Positions 50,896 through 60,156 of a stretch of 64,000 nucleotides of DNA are shown piece after piece; position 1 is the first letter of the stretch, and each line of letters opens with the position of its first letter. A program made the translations under genes and the position numbers. The DNA comes from Roseovarius halotolerans (GTDB lineage: Bacteria; Pseudomonadota; Alphaproteobacteria; Rhodobacterales; Rhodobacteraceae), in NCBI RefSeq assembly GCF_900172255.1, contig NZ_FWFU01000001.1, positions 310,001 through 374,000 of the forward strand, in the 5' to 3' direction. Under the pieces are notes generated by a model. That model saw nothing but the letters and a program-made list of their open reading frames with translations. It was not told where the DNA came from and searched no databases.

Positions 50896-52121
50896 TGCGC
50901 TATCCGCGCGTCAGCCTTTACGCGATGATGCTGGCGGCAGCGGGGATCCCGCTTTACATCCATTTGCCGCGATTTGCCTCGGTCAACCTGGGGATCGGGC
51001 TGGGCGTGATCGGAACCGTCTTGCTGGTGATCCGGCTGATCGACCTGGTGCAGGACCCGCTGATCGGCTGGGCGATCGACCGCTGGCCGCGCGCGCAGTC
51101 CCTGTTCGCGATGCTGGCGGCGGGCGGCCTGGCGGTGGGGTTTCCGCTGTTGTTCACGCTCGAGGCGGGGCCACATGTGGTGGCGCGGTTGATCGCGATC
51201 CTGGTGCTGCTCTTTTCGGCCTATAGTCTGGGCATGATCCTGCTTTACGGGCGCAGCGCGACGCTGGCGCGTGAGGGCACCCCCCAGGAACTGATGACGC
51301 TGGCCGCCTATCGCGAGGCGGGGATGCTGGCGGGCGTGGTGATCGCGGCGATTGCGCCCGCGGTCCTCATGGGGCTTGGCGCGGGCGGGCGGGGTTATCC
51401 GGCCTTCGGCCTGTTCCTTGGCGCGCTGGCGGTGGTGGTGGCGTTGCTGACGCGGCCCGCATGGCGACGCTGCGCGGTGCTGGGCGAACGCCTGTCGCTG
51501 GAGGGGCTTGGCGAGGCAGGGGCGCTGAGGCTGTTGGCGCTGGCGCTGGTCAACAGCCTGCCGGTGGCGATCACGTCGACTCTGTTCCTGTTCTTTGTCG
51601 AGGATCGCTTGCAGCTTGAGGGGATGGCGGGGCCGCTTCTGATCGTGTTTTTCCTGAGCGCCGGTCTGAGCGTGCCGCTTTGGGCGCGGATGAGCCAGCG
51701 GATCGGGTCGCGCCCGACGCTGTTGGTGGCGATGCCGCTGGCCATCCTGGGCTTTATCGGCGCGGCTTTCCTGGCGCCGGGCAACCTGGTCGGCTTCGCG
51801 GTGATCTGCGTGGCGTCGGGGGCCGCCCTGGGGGCGGACATGGTGATCCTTCCCGCGATGTTCTCGGTTGCGTTGACGCGTGCGGGGCTCAAGGCCTCGA
51901 TGGCTTTCGGGATCTGGTCCTTTGCGGGCAAGCTGGGGCTGGCGCTGGCAGCATTCGCGGTGCTGCCGCTGCTGGAGGGGAGCGGTTTCGCCCCCGGAGA
52001 AATCAACGATGAGAGTGCTTTGAGCATGCTGAACTTTTCCTACGCGGTGTTGCCCTGCATCCTGAAACTTGCTGCGCTGGTGCTGGTCTTCCGCCTGCCG
52101 GCCGAGGCGCAACCCGCATGA
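50895..52121 (+). CDS. MFS transporter of the RpoE-regulated lipid operon
   Basis: A 408-residue membrane protein with 11-12 transmembrane helices. The start at 50895 overlaps the preceding stop as TGATG. Helix one is followed by LGVIGTVLLVIRLIDLVQDPLIGWAIDRW, the pattern of the GPH/MFS_2 group (sugar:cation symporters, MelB-like and lysolipid transporters). That the group includes lysophospholipid carriers, together with the neighbouring lipid genes, points to a lipid or lysolipid substrate; this is inference. It overlaps the DUF3833 gene by ATGA. Confidence 0.85.
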   Translation: MRYPRVSLYAMMLAAAGIPLYIHLPRFASVNLGIGLGVIGTVLLVIRLIDLVQDPLIGWAIDRWPRAQSLFAMLAAGGLAVGFPLLFTLEAGPHVVARLIAILVLLFSAYSLGMILLYGRSATLAREGTPQELMTLAAYREAGMLAGVVIAAIAPAVLMGLGAGGRGYPAFGLFLGALAVVVALLTRPAWRRCAVLGERLSLEGLGEAGALRLLALALVNSLPVAITSTLFLFFVEDRLQLEGMAGPLLIVFFLSAGLSVPLWARMSQRIGSRPTLLVAMPLAILGFIGAAFLAPGNLVGFAVICVASGAALGADMVILPAMFSVALTRAGLKASMAFGIWSFAGKLGLALAAFAVLPLLEGSGFAPGEINDESALSMLNFSYAVLPCILKLAALVLVFRLPAEAQPA

Positions 52122-52678
52122 GCGCGCTGGCTGCGCTGCTGGCGCTGATCCTCGTGGCGGTATATGTCCGATCCCGCCACTTCAGTTTCCGCAGTCAGAA
52201 ACCAGGCGATTACGTGGATCGTGGGCCGGAGTTTTTGCTGAACGAACACTTGTCAGGCGATATCCTGTCTGAAGGGGTGATCTTTGGCCCCGACGGGCGG
52301 ATGACCAACAGTTTTGTGGCGCAAATGTCGGGCAAGTGGGACGGGGAGAGCGGCGTCCTGAGCGAGAATTTCACCTATTCCAACGACCGGCAACAGGCGC
52401 GCGCCTGGCACATCACCCTGGGCAAGGCCGGGCGCTTCACCGCGACGGCGGACGATATACGCGGCGTGGCGCAGGGATGGATATCGGGATCGACGGTGAA
52501 GATGCGGTACCGGATCGTCCTGCCGAAGGAGGCAGGGGGGCATGTTCTGGACGTGACCGACTGGCTTTACCTGACGCGCGACGGTGCGATCATCAATCGG
52601 TCGCAGATGCGCAAGTTCGGGATGACGGTGGCCGAACTTGTCGCGACGATGCGGCCCGCTCCTGACGCGCGCGACTAG
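52118..52678 (+). CDS. DUF3833 family membrane-anchored protein
   Basis: A 186-residue protein with one N-terminal hydrophobic helix (MSALAALLALILVAVYV) followed by a periplasmic beta-rich domain: LNEHLSGDILSEGVIFGPDGRMTNSFVAQMSGKWDG, then LSENFTYSNDRQQARAWHIT and DVTDWLYLTRDGAIINRSQMRKFGMTVAELVATM. These are DUF3833 features. The usual lipobox Cys of this family is not obvious. The function is unknown; the family regularly occurs with CFA-type enzymes. It is the last gene of the five-gene operon beginning at 47963. Confidence 0.88.
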   Translation: MSALAALLALILVAVYVRSRHFSFRSQKPGDYVDRGPEFLLNEHLSGDILSEGVIFGPDGRMTNSFVAQMSGKWDGESGVLSENFTYSNDRQQARAWHITLGKAGRFTATADDIRGVAQGWISGSTVKMRYRIVLPKEAGGHVLDVTDWLYLTRDGAIINRSQMRKFGMTVAELVATMRPAPDARD

Positions 52679-52720
52679 CAGGCGGCACGCCCGCCCCGTG
52701 CCGTGATCCCGGCGAGGAGC

Positions 52721-52809
52721 GCGAAACATCAGTTTCGCAGCTTGGCAATCACCGGCTAAGCGACTATAGCCCGTCGCGATACGCAAGGAGCCGGGTGCGA
52801 TCCCCGGCT
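52721..52809 (+). ncRNA. Structured intergenic RNA candidate upstream of the SulP gene
   Basis: Three perfect hairpins follow one another: GCGAAAC-ATCA-GTTTCGC (52721-52738), GCGAC-TATAGCCC-GTCGC (52760-52777) and AGCCGGG-TGCGATC-CCCGGCT (52789-52809). GCTT/AAGC (52739-52761) may form a further arm. The last hairpin resembles a tRNA T-arm, but no matching acceptor strand was found. No T-tract follows. It lies 105 bp before the SulP start and may be a leader element, a small RNA or the 3' end of the upstream transcript. Confidence 0.4.
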
Positions 52810-52913
52810 GGCTCTTCCGGCCGCCGATCCGCCGGACAACAAAAACCCGCACCAGACCACACGGCAATCAAGACCGCAGGCATCGCCGCGCGGCCCGAGG
52901 ATACCAGACTTTC

Positions 52914-54404
52914 ATGATCTCACTTACCCAATACCGCCGCCAATGGACCGGCAATATCCGTGGCGACCTTCTGTCAGGGCTTGTCGTCGCGCTGGCGCTC
53001 ATTCCCGAGGCGATCGCTTTTTCGATCATTGCCGGGGTCGATCCGAAGGTGGGGCTTTATGCGAGTTTCTCGATCGCGGTGATCACCGCGATCACGGGGG
53101 GACGGCCGGGGATGATCTCGGCTGCGACGGCGGCAACGGCGGTGCTGATGGTCACGCTGGTGCGCGATCACGGGCTGGAATACCTGCTGGCGGCGACTGT
53201 TATGGCGGGGCTGTTGCAGATCGTGGCGGGGTTCCTGCGATTGGGGTATGTGATGCGGTTCGTGTCGCGTTCGGTGATGACGGGATTCGTCAATGCGCTG
53301 GCGATCCTGATCTTCATGGCGCAGTTGCCGGAACTCGACCCGTCGAAAGTGCCGATGCTGACCTATGCGCTGGTCGCGGGCGGGCTGGCGATCATCTATC
53401 TGTTCCCGCGCATCACCACGGCGATCCCGTCGCCGCTTGTCACGATCATCGTATTGACTCTGCTGACGGTGGCCATGGGCTGGGAGGTGCGCACAGTCGG
53501 CGACATGGGCCAGTTGCCGGACACCTTGCCGATCTTTCTGATCCCGGACATCCCGCTTACCTTCGAGACACTTCGGATCATCATGCCCTATTCCATCGCC
53601 GTGGCGGTGGTGGGGCTGTTGGAAAGCCTGATGACCCAGCAGATCGTCGATGATCTGACCGACACCAGCAGCGACCGCAACCAGGAATGCGTGGGCCAGG
53701 GGCTGGCCAATACCGCGACCGGTTTCATCGGCGGGATGGCGGGCTGCGCCATGATCGGGCAGTCGATCATCAACGTGAAGTCGGGCGGACGCGGACGGCT
53801 GTCGACCTTTGTCGCGGGGATCTTCCTGCTGATCCTCTGCGTGGTGCTGGGCGATATCGTGGCGATCATCCCGATGGCCGCGCTGGTGGCGATCATGATC
53901 ATGGTCTCGATCGGCACCTTTTCATGGTCGTCGGTCAAGTCTCTGCGCGAGCATCCGCGCTCGTCCTCGATCGTGATGCTGGCGACGGTGTTCTTCGTGG
54001 TTTACACCCATAACCTGGCCATTGGCGTGCTGGTGGGCGTTCTGTTGTCGGGTATCTTCTTTGCCTGGAAGATCGCGCAGCTGTTCCGTGTGCGCACCGA
54101 GATCACCGCGGACGGGATCCATCGCACCTATCACGTCGAGGGGCAGCTGTTCTTTGCCTCTGTCGAGGACTTCATGAAGGCGTTCGACTTCAAGGAAGCG
54201 CCCGAGAAAGTGACGATCGATGTGAGCCGTGCCCATATCTGGGACATTTCATCGGTTGCAGCGGTGGACATGGCCGTGCTCAAGTTCCGTCGCGAGGGGG
54301 CTGATGTGGAGATCATCGGCATGAACGAGGCGTCGGAGACGATTGTCGACCGGCTGGCCATCCATGACAAACCGGGGGCGATGGATCGCCTGCTGGGCCA
54401 CTGA
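52914..54404 (+). CDS. SulP-family anion transporter with STAS domain
   Basis: A 496-residue inner-membrane transporter. It begins [38 protein letters not shown], the SulP signature. Ten or more hydrophobic segments run to about residue 385, with [19 protein letters not shown] and [28 protein letters not shown], and a C-terminal STAS domain lies at about 390-490 ([29 protein letters not shown]). SulP proteins carry sulfate, bicarbonate, nitrate or carboxylates. The short form paired with a Usp gene fits the bicarbonate/anion subgroup, but the substrate is not determinable here. The following Usp gene starts 14 bp downstream. Confidence 0.92.
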   Translation: MISLTQYRRQWTGNIRGDLLSGLVVALALIPEAIAFSIIAGVDPKVGLYASFSIAVITAITGGRPGMISAATAATAVLMVTLVRDHGLEYLLAATVMAGLLQIVAGFLRLGYVMRFVSRSVMTGFVNALAILIFMAQLPELDPSKVPMLTYALVAGGLAIIYLFPRITTAIPSPLVTIIVLTLLTVAMGWEVRTVGDMGQLPDTLPIFLIPDIPLTFETLRIIMPYSIAVAVVGLLESLMTQQIVDDLTDTSSDRNQECVGQGLANTATGFIGGMAGCAMIGQSIINVKSGGRGRLSTFVAGIFLLILCVVLGDIVAIIPMAALVAIMIMVSIGTFSWSSVKSLREHPRSSSIVMLATVFFVVYTHNLAIGVLVGVLLSGIFFAWKIAQLFRVRTEITADGIHRTYHVEGQLFFASVEDFMKAFDFKEAPEKVTIDVSRAHIWDISSVAAVDMAVLKFRREGADVEIIGMNEASETIVDRLAIHDKPGAMDRLLGH

Positions 54405-54418
54405 AAAGGAACGGATCC

Positions 54419-55276
54419 ATGAGCACGAACACATTGATCGCCCTTGTCGACGGTTCGGCCTATTCCGAAAGCGTCTGTCACCACGCGGCTTGGATCGCGG
54501 GGAAGAACGACTGGAAGGTGAAGATCTATCACGTCATGGGCCGCCGTGACCGGATCGAAAGCCAGGACCTGAGCGGCGCGATCCGGCTGGGTGCGCGCAC
54601 GGCGCTTCTGGCTCAGCTGACCGAGCTCGACGAGGCGCGTGCCAAGCTTGCGCATGAGCACGGGCGCGCGATCCTTGATGACGCAAGGACGATTGTCGAA
54701 GGCGACGGGGCGATCGAGGTCGAAACCCGCCTGCGCCAGGGTGATCTGGTCGAGACCGTCACCGCCAAGGAGGAAAGCGGCGAGATGGTCGTGATCGGCA
54801 AGCGCGGCGAGGCGGCCGCGCTGGCGATGGAGCATCTGGGCTCGAACCTGGAACGGATCGTGCGCGCCAGCCACCGGCCGGTTTTCATCGCCAACCGCGC
54901 ATTCAAACCCATCGACAAGGTTCTGGTGGCCTTCGATGGCGGGACGTCGTCGCTCAAGGCGGTGGATTACATCGCGCGCAGCGAGCTTTTCGTGGGGCTG
55001 CGGGTGACGCTGGTATTCGCCGGCAAGGACACGCCGGAGATGCGCAAGGCGCTTGAGGATGCACATGCTACGCTGAAGGCGGGCGGAAGCGATGTCGATA
55101 TCGAGATCCGCAGCGGCGACCCCGAAGCGGTGCTGGGCGAGATCATCATCGAGGGCGCGCATGGCTTGTTGGTGATGGGCGCATACGGGCATTCGCGGGT
55201 GCGCAACCTAGTGATCGGTTCGACCACGACAGAGATGCTGCGATCCTGCCGCGTGCCGGTTCTGATCATGCGATGA
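54419..55276 (+). CDS. Tandem-domain universal stress protein
   Basis: A 285-residue protein with two UspA domains. The first (residues 1-160) ends in VVIGKRGEAAALAMEHLGSN, a slightly altered ATP motif. The second (165-285) has a complete G-2x-G-9x-GS motif in GAYGHSRVRNLVIGSTT. It follows the SulP gene by 14 bp, so it may bind nucleotide and modulate the transporter, as TeaD does for a TRAP system. No membrane segments are visible. Confidence 0.9.
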   Translation: MSTNTLIALVDGSAYSESVCHHAAWIAGKNDWKVKIYHVMGRRDRIESQDLSGAIRLGARTALLAQLTELDEARAKLAHEHGRAILDDARTIVEGDGAIEVETRLRQGDLVETVTAKEESGEMVVIGKRGEAAALAMEHLGSNLERIVRASHRPVFIANRAFKPIDKVLVAFDGGTSSLKAVDYIARSELFVGLRVTLVFAGKDTPEMRKALEDAHATLKAGGSDVDIEIRSGDPEAVLGEIIIEGAHGLLVMGAYGHSRVRNLVIGSTTTEMLRSCRVPVLIMR

Positions 55277-55313
55277 GACGGGAGCCGCGCGAGCCAAGCG
55301 GGACTGAGCCGAC

Positions 55314-56528
55314 ATGCTGACATTCCTGCGCGAGAACCTGCGCTGGCTGGCGGGTGGGGTGCTGCTGACCTTCGCCTCGGCCTTCGGGCAGACATGGTTC
55401 ATCTCGCTGTTCGCGGGGGCGATCAAGGACGAATACGGGCTCAGCGATGGCGGCTGGGGCAGTCTTTACACGGTTGCGACGCTGGCATCTGCGGCGCTGT
55501 TGTTCTCGCGCGGATCGGTTGTCGACACCATGCGCCTGTCGCGGCTGGCCCCGGCGATCGCGACGGGTTTCGCGCTGGCGGCGCTCGGCATGGCGGTGGC
55601 GCGCGATGTCTGGCTTCTGGGCCTGTGCATCTTTCTGTTGCGCTTCTGCGGGCAGGGCATGTTCAGCCATATCGCGATGACCGCAATGGGGCGCTGGTTC
55701 GAGGCGCGGCGCGGGCAGGCGGTGGCGATCACCAGCCTGGGCCACCCCGCCAGCGAGATCGTGATCCCGCTGCTGGCGGTATTGGCGATTGCCGGGATCG
55801 GCTGGCGACCCACATGGATCGGCGTTGCGGTTCTGCTGCTGCTTGTGGTCGCGCCGCTCTTGTGGCTGTTGCTGAGCGAGGGGCGCGCGCCAGAGGGAGT
55901 CGAGGGCGGCGGCGCGAGACCGGGCCTGATGGGGCGTCAATGGAGCCGGCGGGACGCGGCGCGGCACTGGCTGTTGCCGGCATTGTTGCCGATGTTGCTG
56001 ACGCCGGGATTCATCGGCACGGTGGTGTTCTTTCAGCAGGTCCATGTGGCCGATGTGAAGGGCTGGACCCTGGTCGGCATGGCGCCGGCATATTCGGCCT
56101 ATGCAACAAGCGCGGTGGCCGCGTCCTTTGCCGCCGGTTGGGCGGCAGACCGCTTCGGGGCGCAGACCCTGCTGCCGGTCCTGCTGTTGCCGATGGGACT
56201 GGGAATTGCGTTGATCTGGCCCGCAGAAGAGGTCGTCGCGTGGCATGTGGCGCTCGGGGTGATCGGGATTACCCAGGGCATGGCCGGGGCTCTCTGGGGT
56301 GTGTTGCTGCCGGTGGCGTATGGAACCCGACATCTGGGCGCGATCCGGTCGCTGGCGACAACGATCATGGTGGTTTCGACCGCGATCGGCCCCGGCCTGA
56401 CCGGCATTCTGATCGACGCCGGAATCGACTTTCCGACACAGTGCCTGTTCATGGGCGCGTGGTGCGTCGCGCTGTCGTTGGGTGCGGTAATGATCGCCCG
56501 TCGGTTGACCCGCGAACTGACCGCGTGA
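55314..56528 (+). CDS. Major facilitator superfamily transporter
   Basis: A 404-residue protein with 12 predicted transmembrane helices. The N-terminus WLAGGVLLTFASAFGQTWFISLFAGAIKDEYGLSDGGWGSLYT resembles the oxalate/formate and monocarboxylate-type MFS group, and the loop after helix two is RGSVVDTMRLSR. A longer central loop (residues 188-215) separates the two six-helix halves. It begins 37 bp after the tandem Usp gene and may belong to the same transcript. The substrate is unknown. Confidence 0.87.
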   Translation: MLTFLRENLRWLAGGVLLTFASAFGQTWFISLFAGAIKDEYGLSDGGWGSLYTVATLASAALLFSRGSVVDTMRLSRLAPAIATGFALAALGMAVARDVWLLGLCIFLLRFCGQGMFSHIAMTAMGRWFEARRGQAVAITSLGHPASEIVIPLLAVLAIAGIGWRPTWIGVAVLLLLVVAPLLWLLLSEGRAPEGVEGGGARPGLMGRQWSRRDAARHWLLPALLPMLLTPGFIGTVVFFQQVHVADVKGWTLVGMAPAYSAYATSAVAASFAAGWAADRFGAQTLLPVLLLPMGLGIALIWPAEEVVAWHVALGVIGITQGMAGALWGVLLPVAYGTRHLGAIRSLATTIMVVSTAIGPGLTGILIDAGIDFPTQCLFMGAWCVALSLGAVMIARRLTRELTA

Positions 56529-56723
56529 GAGGGATCGAGCCCCCGCGCCAATCTGTGGGCAGGATGCGATCCAAGAGCGGCGTTTCGCCGCCGTGGTCTG
56601 TATGCAATTGCGCACTGATACGCTTGAACTCCCTATTGATTCACGCCAGTCTCGCGATGACGGCGGATGGTCGGTGCGGGTGGTGATTCTGCGCGGTGCG
56701 ACACCGCCAAGGAGGAGAAATTC

Positions 56724-57218
56724 ATGATAGTGCGCGCGATCAGCGGGCTGAATGAGGTCGTAGGACGGATCGTTTCCGTCTTCGCAGTCGGCTTTGCGGC
56801 GATCATCATCTACGATGTGGTCCTGCGCTATGTCTTCAACGAGCCGACCAGGTGGGCCTTCGACGTCGCAAAGCAGATGTTCGGCTTCTATTTCGTGATG
56901 CTCGGTGGATATGCCCTGCGCCACAAGGCGCATGTCAGGGTGGACATCGTTACCGAGAAGCTGGGCCGCGGTGCGCAGCGGGTGGCGGACCTGCTGGGTT
57001 ATGTGGTCTTCTTCTTTCCTTTCACCTGGGTTTTCCTGACGCGATCCTGGGAATTCGCCGCGCGCTCCTGGGCGCAGGGCGAGGTGACCTATGGGGCGAT
57101 CCAGATGCCGGTTTATCCGCTCAAGATGGCCATGTGCCTGGCGGCGGGCCTGCTGATGCTGCAAGGCGTCGCCGAGGTCATCAAACTGATTTTCGACCGG
57201 CAGGAGGCCTCTGAATGA
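56724..57218 (+). CDS. TRAP transporter small subunit (DctQ type), second system
   Basis: A 164-residue four-helix membrane protein. The start at 56724 has GGAGGAG 6-7 bp upstream. VVLRYVFNEPTRWAFDVAKQMFGFYFVMLGGYALRHKAHVRVDIV is the DctQ signature. It overlaps the large permease gene by ATGA and opens a Q-M-P gene order, unlike the P-Q-M order of the ectoine system at 13-16 kb. The 195-bp gap upstream should contain its promoter. Confidence 0.9.
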   Translation: MIVRAISGLNEVVGRIVSVFAVGFAAIIIYDVVLRYVFNEPTRWAFDVAKQMFGFYFVMLGGYALRHKAHVRVDIVTEKLGRGAQRVADLLGYVVFFFPFTWVFLTRSWEFAARSWAQGEVTYGAIQMPVYPLKMAMCLAAGLLMLQGVAEVIKLIFDRQEASE

Positions 57219-58540
57219 ACCCCGAACTCATTGCCGTCCTGATGTTCGGCCTGCTGATCTCGGGCCTGTTCCTCGGGCATCCGCTGGCTTTTGTCCTGGG
57301 TGGCACCGCCGTGCTGACGGCGATCATCGCCGGGAAGCCGATGGTGCTTGGCATCGTGATCAACCGCATCTTCGGTGATGTGCTGGATAACTACACCTTG
57401 ATCGCTATTCCGCTTTTCGTGCTGATGGCGCGATTCCTGTCGGATTCAGGCGTGACGGACCGAATGTTCGAGACCCTGCGCCTGCTGATGAGCCGGGTGC
57501 GCGGGGGTCTGGCGCTGGCGGTGGTGTTCATCTCGATCCTGCTGGCGGCGACGACGGGCATCATTGGCGCGTCGATCACCGTTATGGGCGTGATGGCCCT
57601 CCGCCCGATGCTGCAATATGGCTATTCCCAGACGCTGACCACCGGCGTGATCGCGGCCTCGGGTTGTCTTGGCATCCTGATCCCGCCGTCGATCATGCTG
57701 ATCCTGATGGCCAGCTATTCGCCCCTGTCGGTGGGCGAGCTGTTCGCGGGGTCGATGCTTCCGGGTGTGTTGCTTGGCCTTAGCTACGCGCTTTACGTCT
57801 ACGTGATCTCGGTTCTGCGCCCTGATCTGGCACCCGCGGTCGAGCCCGACGAGAAGATCGGCCGCTCCGCGCTGATGCGGATGCTGGTGCTTGAGGCGAT
57901 GCCGCCGCTGGTACTGATCTTCGGGATTCTCGGCTCGCTGCTGGCGGGGATCGCCACCGCGACCGAGGCATCGGCGATTGGCGCGGCACTGGCGCTGCTG
58001 ATCGTGATCCTGCGCGGCAAGTTCCAGCTCGGCACCTTTTACGGCGCGATGCTGGAGACCGGGCGGACATCGGCGATGATCCTGTTCATCGTCGTCGGCG
58101 CCACCGCCTTTACCGGGGTGTTCAACATCACCGGCGGGCTGCGCGCCACCCAAGAGCTGATCCGCGCAATGGATATGGAACCCTGGATGCTGATCACCAT
58201 GATGATGGTGATCGTGTTCATCCTCGGGGCGTTCCTTGATTGGACCGGGATCGTGCTGCTGTCCTTCCCGATCTTCCTGCCGATCATTCAGGAGATGCCG
58301 GATGTCAACTTGCTCTGGTTCGTCGTGCTGATGGCGGTGGTGCTGCAGACCTCGTTCCTGACGCCACCATTCGGCTATGCGCTTTTCTATCTGCGCGCCA
58401 TTGCCCCGCGTGAGGTGCGCACTGGTGCGATCATCCGCGGCGTGCTGCCGTTTATCGGGCTGATCGTCGCGATGTGCGTGCTTGTGGCGGCGTTCCCGGC
58501 GCTCGTTACGTGGCTGCCGGATGTTCTTTATACGAAGTGA
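57215..58540 (+). CDS. TRAP transporter large permease (DctM type), second system
   Basis: A 441-residue permease with about 12-13 membrane segments. The DctM motifs are LIAIPLFVLMARFLSDSGVTDRMF, AATTGIIGASITVMGVMALRPML, ASGCLGILIPPSIMLILMASYS and QTSFLTPPFGYALFYLRAIAP. It imports an organic acid with the small subunit and the receptor encoded just downstream. Its start overlaps the dctQ stop (ATGA). Confidence 0.92.
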   Translation: MNPELIAVLMFGLLISGLFLGHPLAFVLGGTAVLTAIIAGKPMVLGIVINRIFGDVLDNYTLIAIPLFVLMARFLSDSGVTDRMFETLRLLMSRVRGGLALAVVFISILLAATTGIIGASITVMGVMALRPMLQYGYSQTLTTGVIAASGCLGILIPPSIMLILMASYSPLSVGELFAGSMLPGVLLGLSYALYVYVISVLRPDLAPAVEPDEKIGRSALMRMLVLEAMPPLVLIFGILGSLLAGIATATEASAIGAALALLIVILRGKFQLGTFYGAMLETGRTSAMILFIVVGATAFTGVFNITGGLRATQELIRAMDMEPWMLITMMMVIVFILGAFLDWTGIVLLSFPIFLPIIQEMPDVNLLWFVVLMAVVLQTSFLTPPFGYALFYLRAIAPREVRTGAIIRGVLPFIGLIVAMCVLVAAFPALVTWLPDVLYTK

Positions 58541-58567
58541 CCTCTAAACCATGAAAGGGAGAAGAGA

Positions 58568-59653
58568 ATGACCATTAAAGCATTTGTTTTCGCCGCAGGA
58601 GCTGCCGGCGCGCTGGCCGCGCAGGCGACCGCACAGGAGAGCTGGACCATGACGACGACCTGGCCGTCGTCGCTGGAGCTGATCGAGACCGACCGGCATT
58701 TCGTCGACCTGGCGAACAAGCTGACTGCCGGTGAGCTGACCATCGAATTCTTTGAAGGCGGCGCGATCGTCCCCTCGGGCGAGGTCTTCGGCGCGGTTGA
58801 ATCCGGCACCATTCAGGCCGGTGCCGACTGGCCGGGTTACTGGGCCGGGCGCGACTCGGCGTTCTCGCCGCTGGCGACAACGCCCAGCCTGTTCAATGCG
58901 ATCGACTATGTGAACTGGATTCAGCAATGGGGCGGTGCCGAGCTCTACAACGAGATCTACGGCAATTACGGGATGGTCTATCTGCCTTATGGCGTGACCA
59001 ACAATGAATCCGGTTTCCGGACCAACGAGCCGATCGTCAGCCTCGACGACCTGCAAGGCAAGCGCCTGCGTCTTTCGGGCCTCGAACAGGGCAAGCTGCT
59101 TGAGCGTCTCGGTGGCAACCAGGTGTCGATGGCGGGCGGCGAGATCTATCAATCGCTGGAACGCGGCGTGATCGACGGTGCCGAATTCTCGACCCCGAAT
59201 GTCGACTGGTCGGGTGGCTTCCAGCAGGTCACGAAATACTGGGCGACGCCCGGTTGGCACCAGTCCGCATCGGTGTTCGGCGTGATGATCAACAAGTCCG
59301 CCTGGGACGCGCTGAGCCCCGAAACGCAAGAGAAACTGAAGATCGCGGCAGATGCGACGCTGGTTTGGTCGCTTGCCTTCACCGAGAAGCGCGCCACCGA
59401 AGCCTATGCGAAATTCGACGAAGCCGTCGAAATCAACCGCTATGACGACGAGACGCTGGCCCGCGTTCAGGAAATGGCCAACGAGGTGATCATCGAGACC
59501 GCCTGCGAGAATCCCAACTCGGCCAAGGTCTATCTGAGCATGATGGAATACGTGAACGATTATGCTCAGTGGCGCGACGCGTCGGCACCGTTCAACCTGG
59601 GCCGCACGCCCAATGGTCCCGATGTCGAAGCGCTGCGCGAGTGCGTGAAGTAA
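58568..59653 (+). CDS. TRAP transporter substrate-binding protein, second system
   Basis: A 361-residue periplasmic receptor with a signal peptide (ends QATAQE). WTMTTTWPSSLELIETDRHFVDLANKLTAGELTIEFFEGGAIVPSGEVFGAVESGTIQAG and GKRLRLSGLEQGKLLERLGGNQVSMAGGEIYQSLERGVIDGAEF carry the DctP fold, with the ligand-binding Arg in RLRLSG. The general pattern (GYWAG near residue 97 and long aromatic segments) is closest to the TakP/keto acid-type subgroup as I remember it, so an alpha-keto or hydroxy acid is a guess. It is the last gene of the operon, before a strong terminator. Confidence 0.88.
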   Translation: MTIKAFVFAAGAAGALAAQATAQESWTMTTTWPSSLELIETDRHFVDLANKLTAGELTIEFFEGGAIVPSGEVFGAVESGTIQAGADWPGYWAGRDSAFSPLATTPSLFNAIDYVNWIQQWGGAELYNEIYGNYGMVYLPYGVTNNESGFRTNEPIVSLDDLQGKRLRLSGLEQGKLLERLGGNQVSMAGGEIYQSLERGVIDGAEFSTPNVDWSGGFQQVTKYWATPGWHQSASVFGVMINKSAWDALSPETQEKLKIAADATLVWSLAFTEKRATEAYAKFDEAVEINRYDDETLARVQEMANEVIIETACENPNSAKVYLSMMEYVNDYAQWRDASAPFNLGRTPNGPDVEALRECVK

Positions 59654-59675
59654 GCACTGCGATCAAGTGGAAATG

Positions 59676-59709
59676 GATGCCCGCCAGTCTTGGCGGGCAT
59701 CTTTGTTTT
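59676..59709 (+). terminator. Rho-independent terminator of the second TRAP operon
   Basis: GATGCCCGCCA (59676-59686), loop GTCT, TGGCGGGCATC (59691-59701), then TTTGTTTT. The stem is 11 bp and perfect. Confidence 0.95.
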
Positions 59710-59715
59710 CCGGTG

Positions 59716-60156
59716 TCATGCAAGGCGCAGTGCCGCGGCCTCATGGGCGACGCGGGCGACATCGAGGCTGAGCACGATATCGTCCCCGTCGAGCGCTTCG
59801 AGGTCGAACCAGCGCGCCTCGAGCGCGTCGTCACCCGCGACCGGGTCTCCCGAGATCCAGCGACACAGCACTGCAATCAGGATGAAGTGACGCCCAAGCG
59901 CGCCATCGCCGCCGGGCTCGAAGACATCGACAGCGGTGAAAATGCGCTCAGCCTCGGCCTTGGTGCCGGTTTCCTCGAAGAGTTCGCGCAGCGCAGCATC
60001 GCTGATGGTTTCGCCCGGCTCGATCTTGCCCCCCGGAAAGCCCCAGCGGCCCGCATCAGGGGGATTGGCGCGGCGCACGAGCAGCACCTGTTGGTCCCGG
60101 ATCACGGTGGCGATGGTGGCGGCGATGGGGCGGGGCGGGGCGGATGATGTCGTCAC
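59716..60156 (-). CDS. NUDIX hydrolase
   Basis: A 146-residue MutT-like pyrophosphohydrolase. The complete Nudix box GGKIEPGETISDAALRELFEETGT gives the metal-binding REx2EE residues. The GTG at 60156 is preferred because GAGGC lies 7 bp upstream and the domain (PRPIAATIATVIRDQQVLLVRRAN) begins soon after; the frame extends to 60210 without support. It is a single gene convergent with the TRAP operon. The substrate is unknown; 8-oxo-dGTP or ADP-ribose-type compounds are possible. Confidence 0.9.
   Translation of the reverse strand: MTTSSAPPRPIAATIATVIRDQQVLLVRRANPPDAGRWGFPGGKIEPGETISDAALRELFEETGTKAEAERIFTAVDVFEPGGDGALGRHFILIAVLCRWISGDPVAGDDALEARWFDLEALDGDDIVLSLDVARVAHEAAALRLA

Noticed and set aside
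52741..52815. A tRNA gene, suggested by a T-arm-like stem loop and a 5-bp hairpin upstream.
   Set aside because: The 3' strand CTGGCTC has no matching 5' acceptor strand, the middle loop has eight bases without a proper anticodon context, and no CCA-like end follows.
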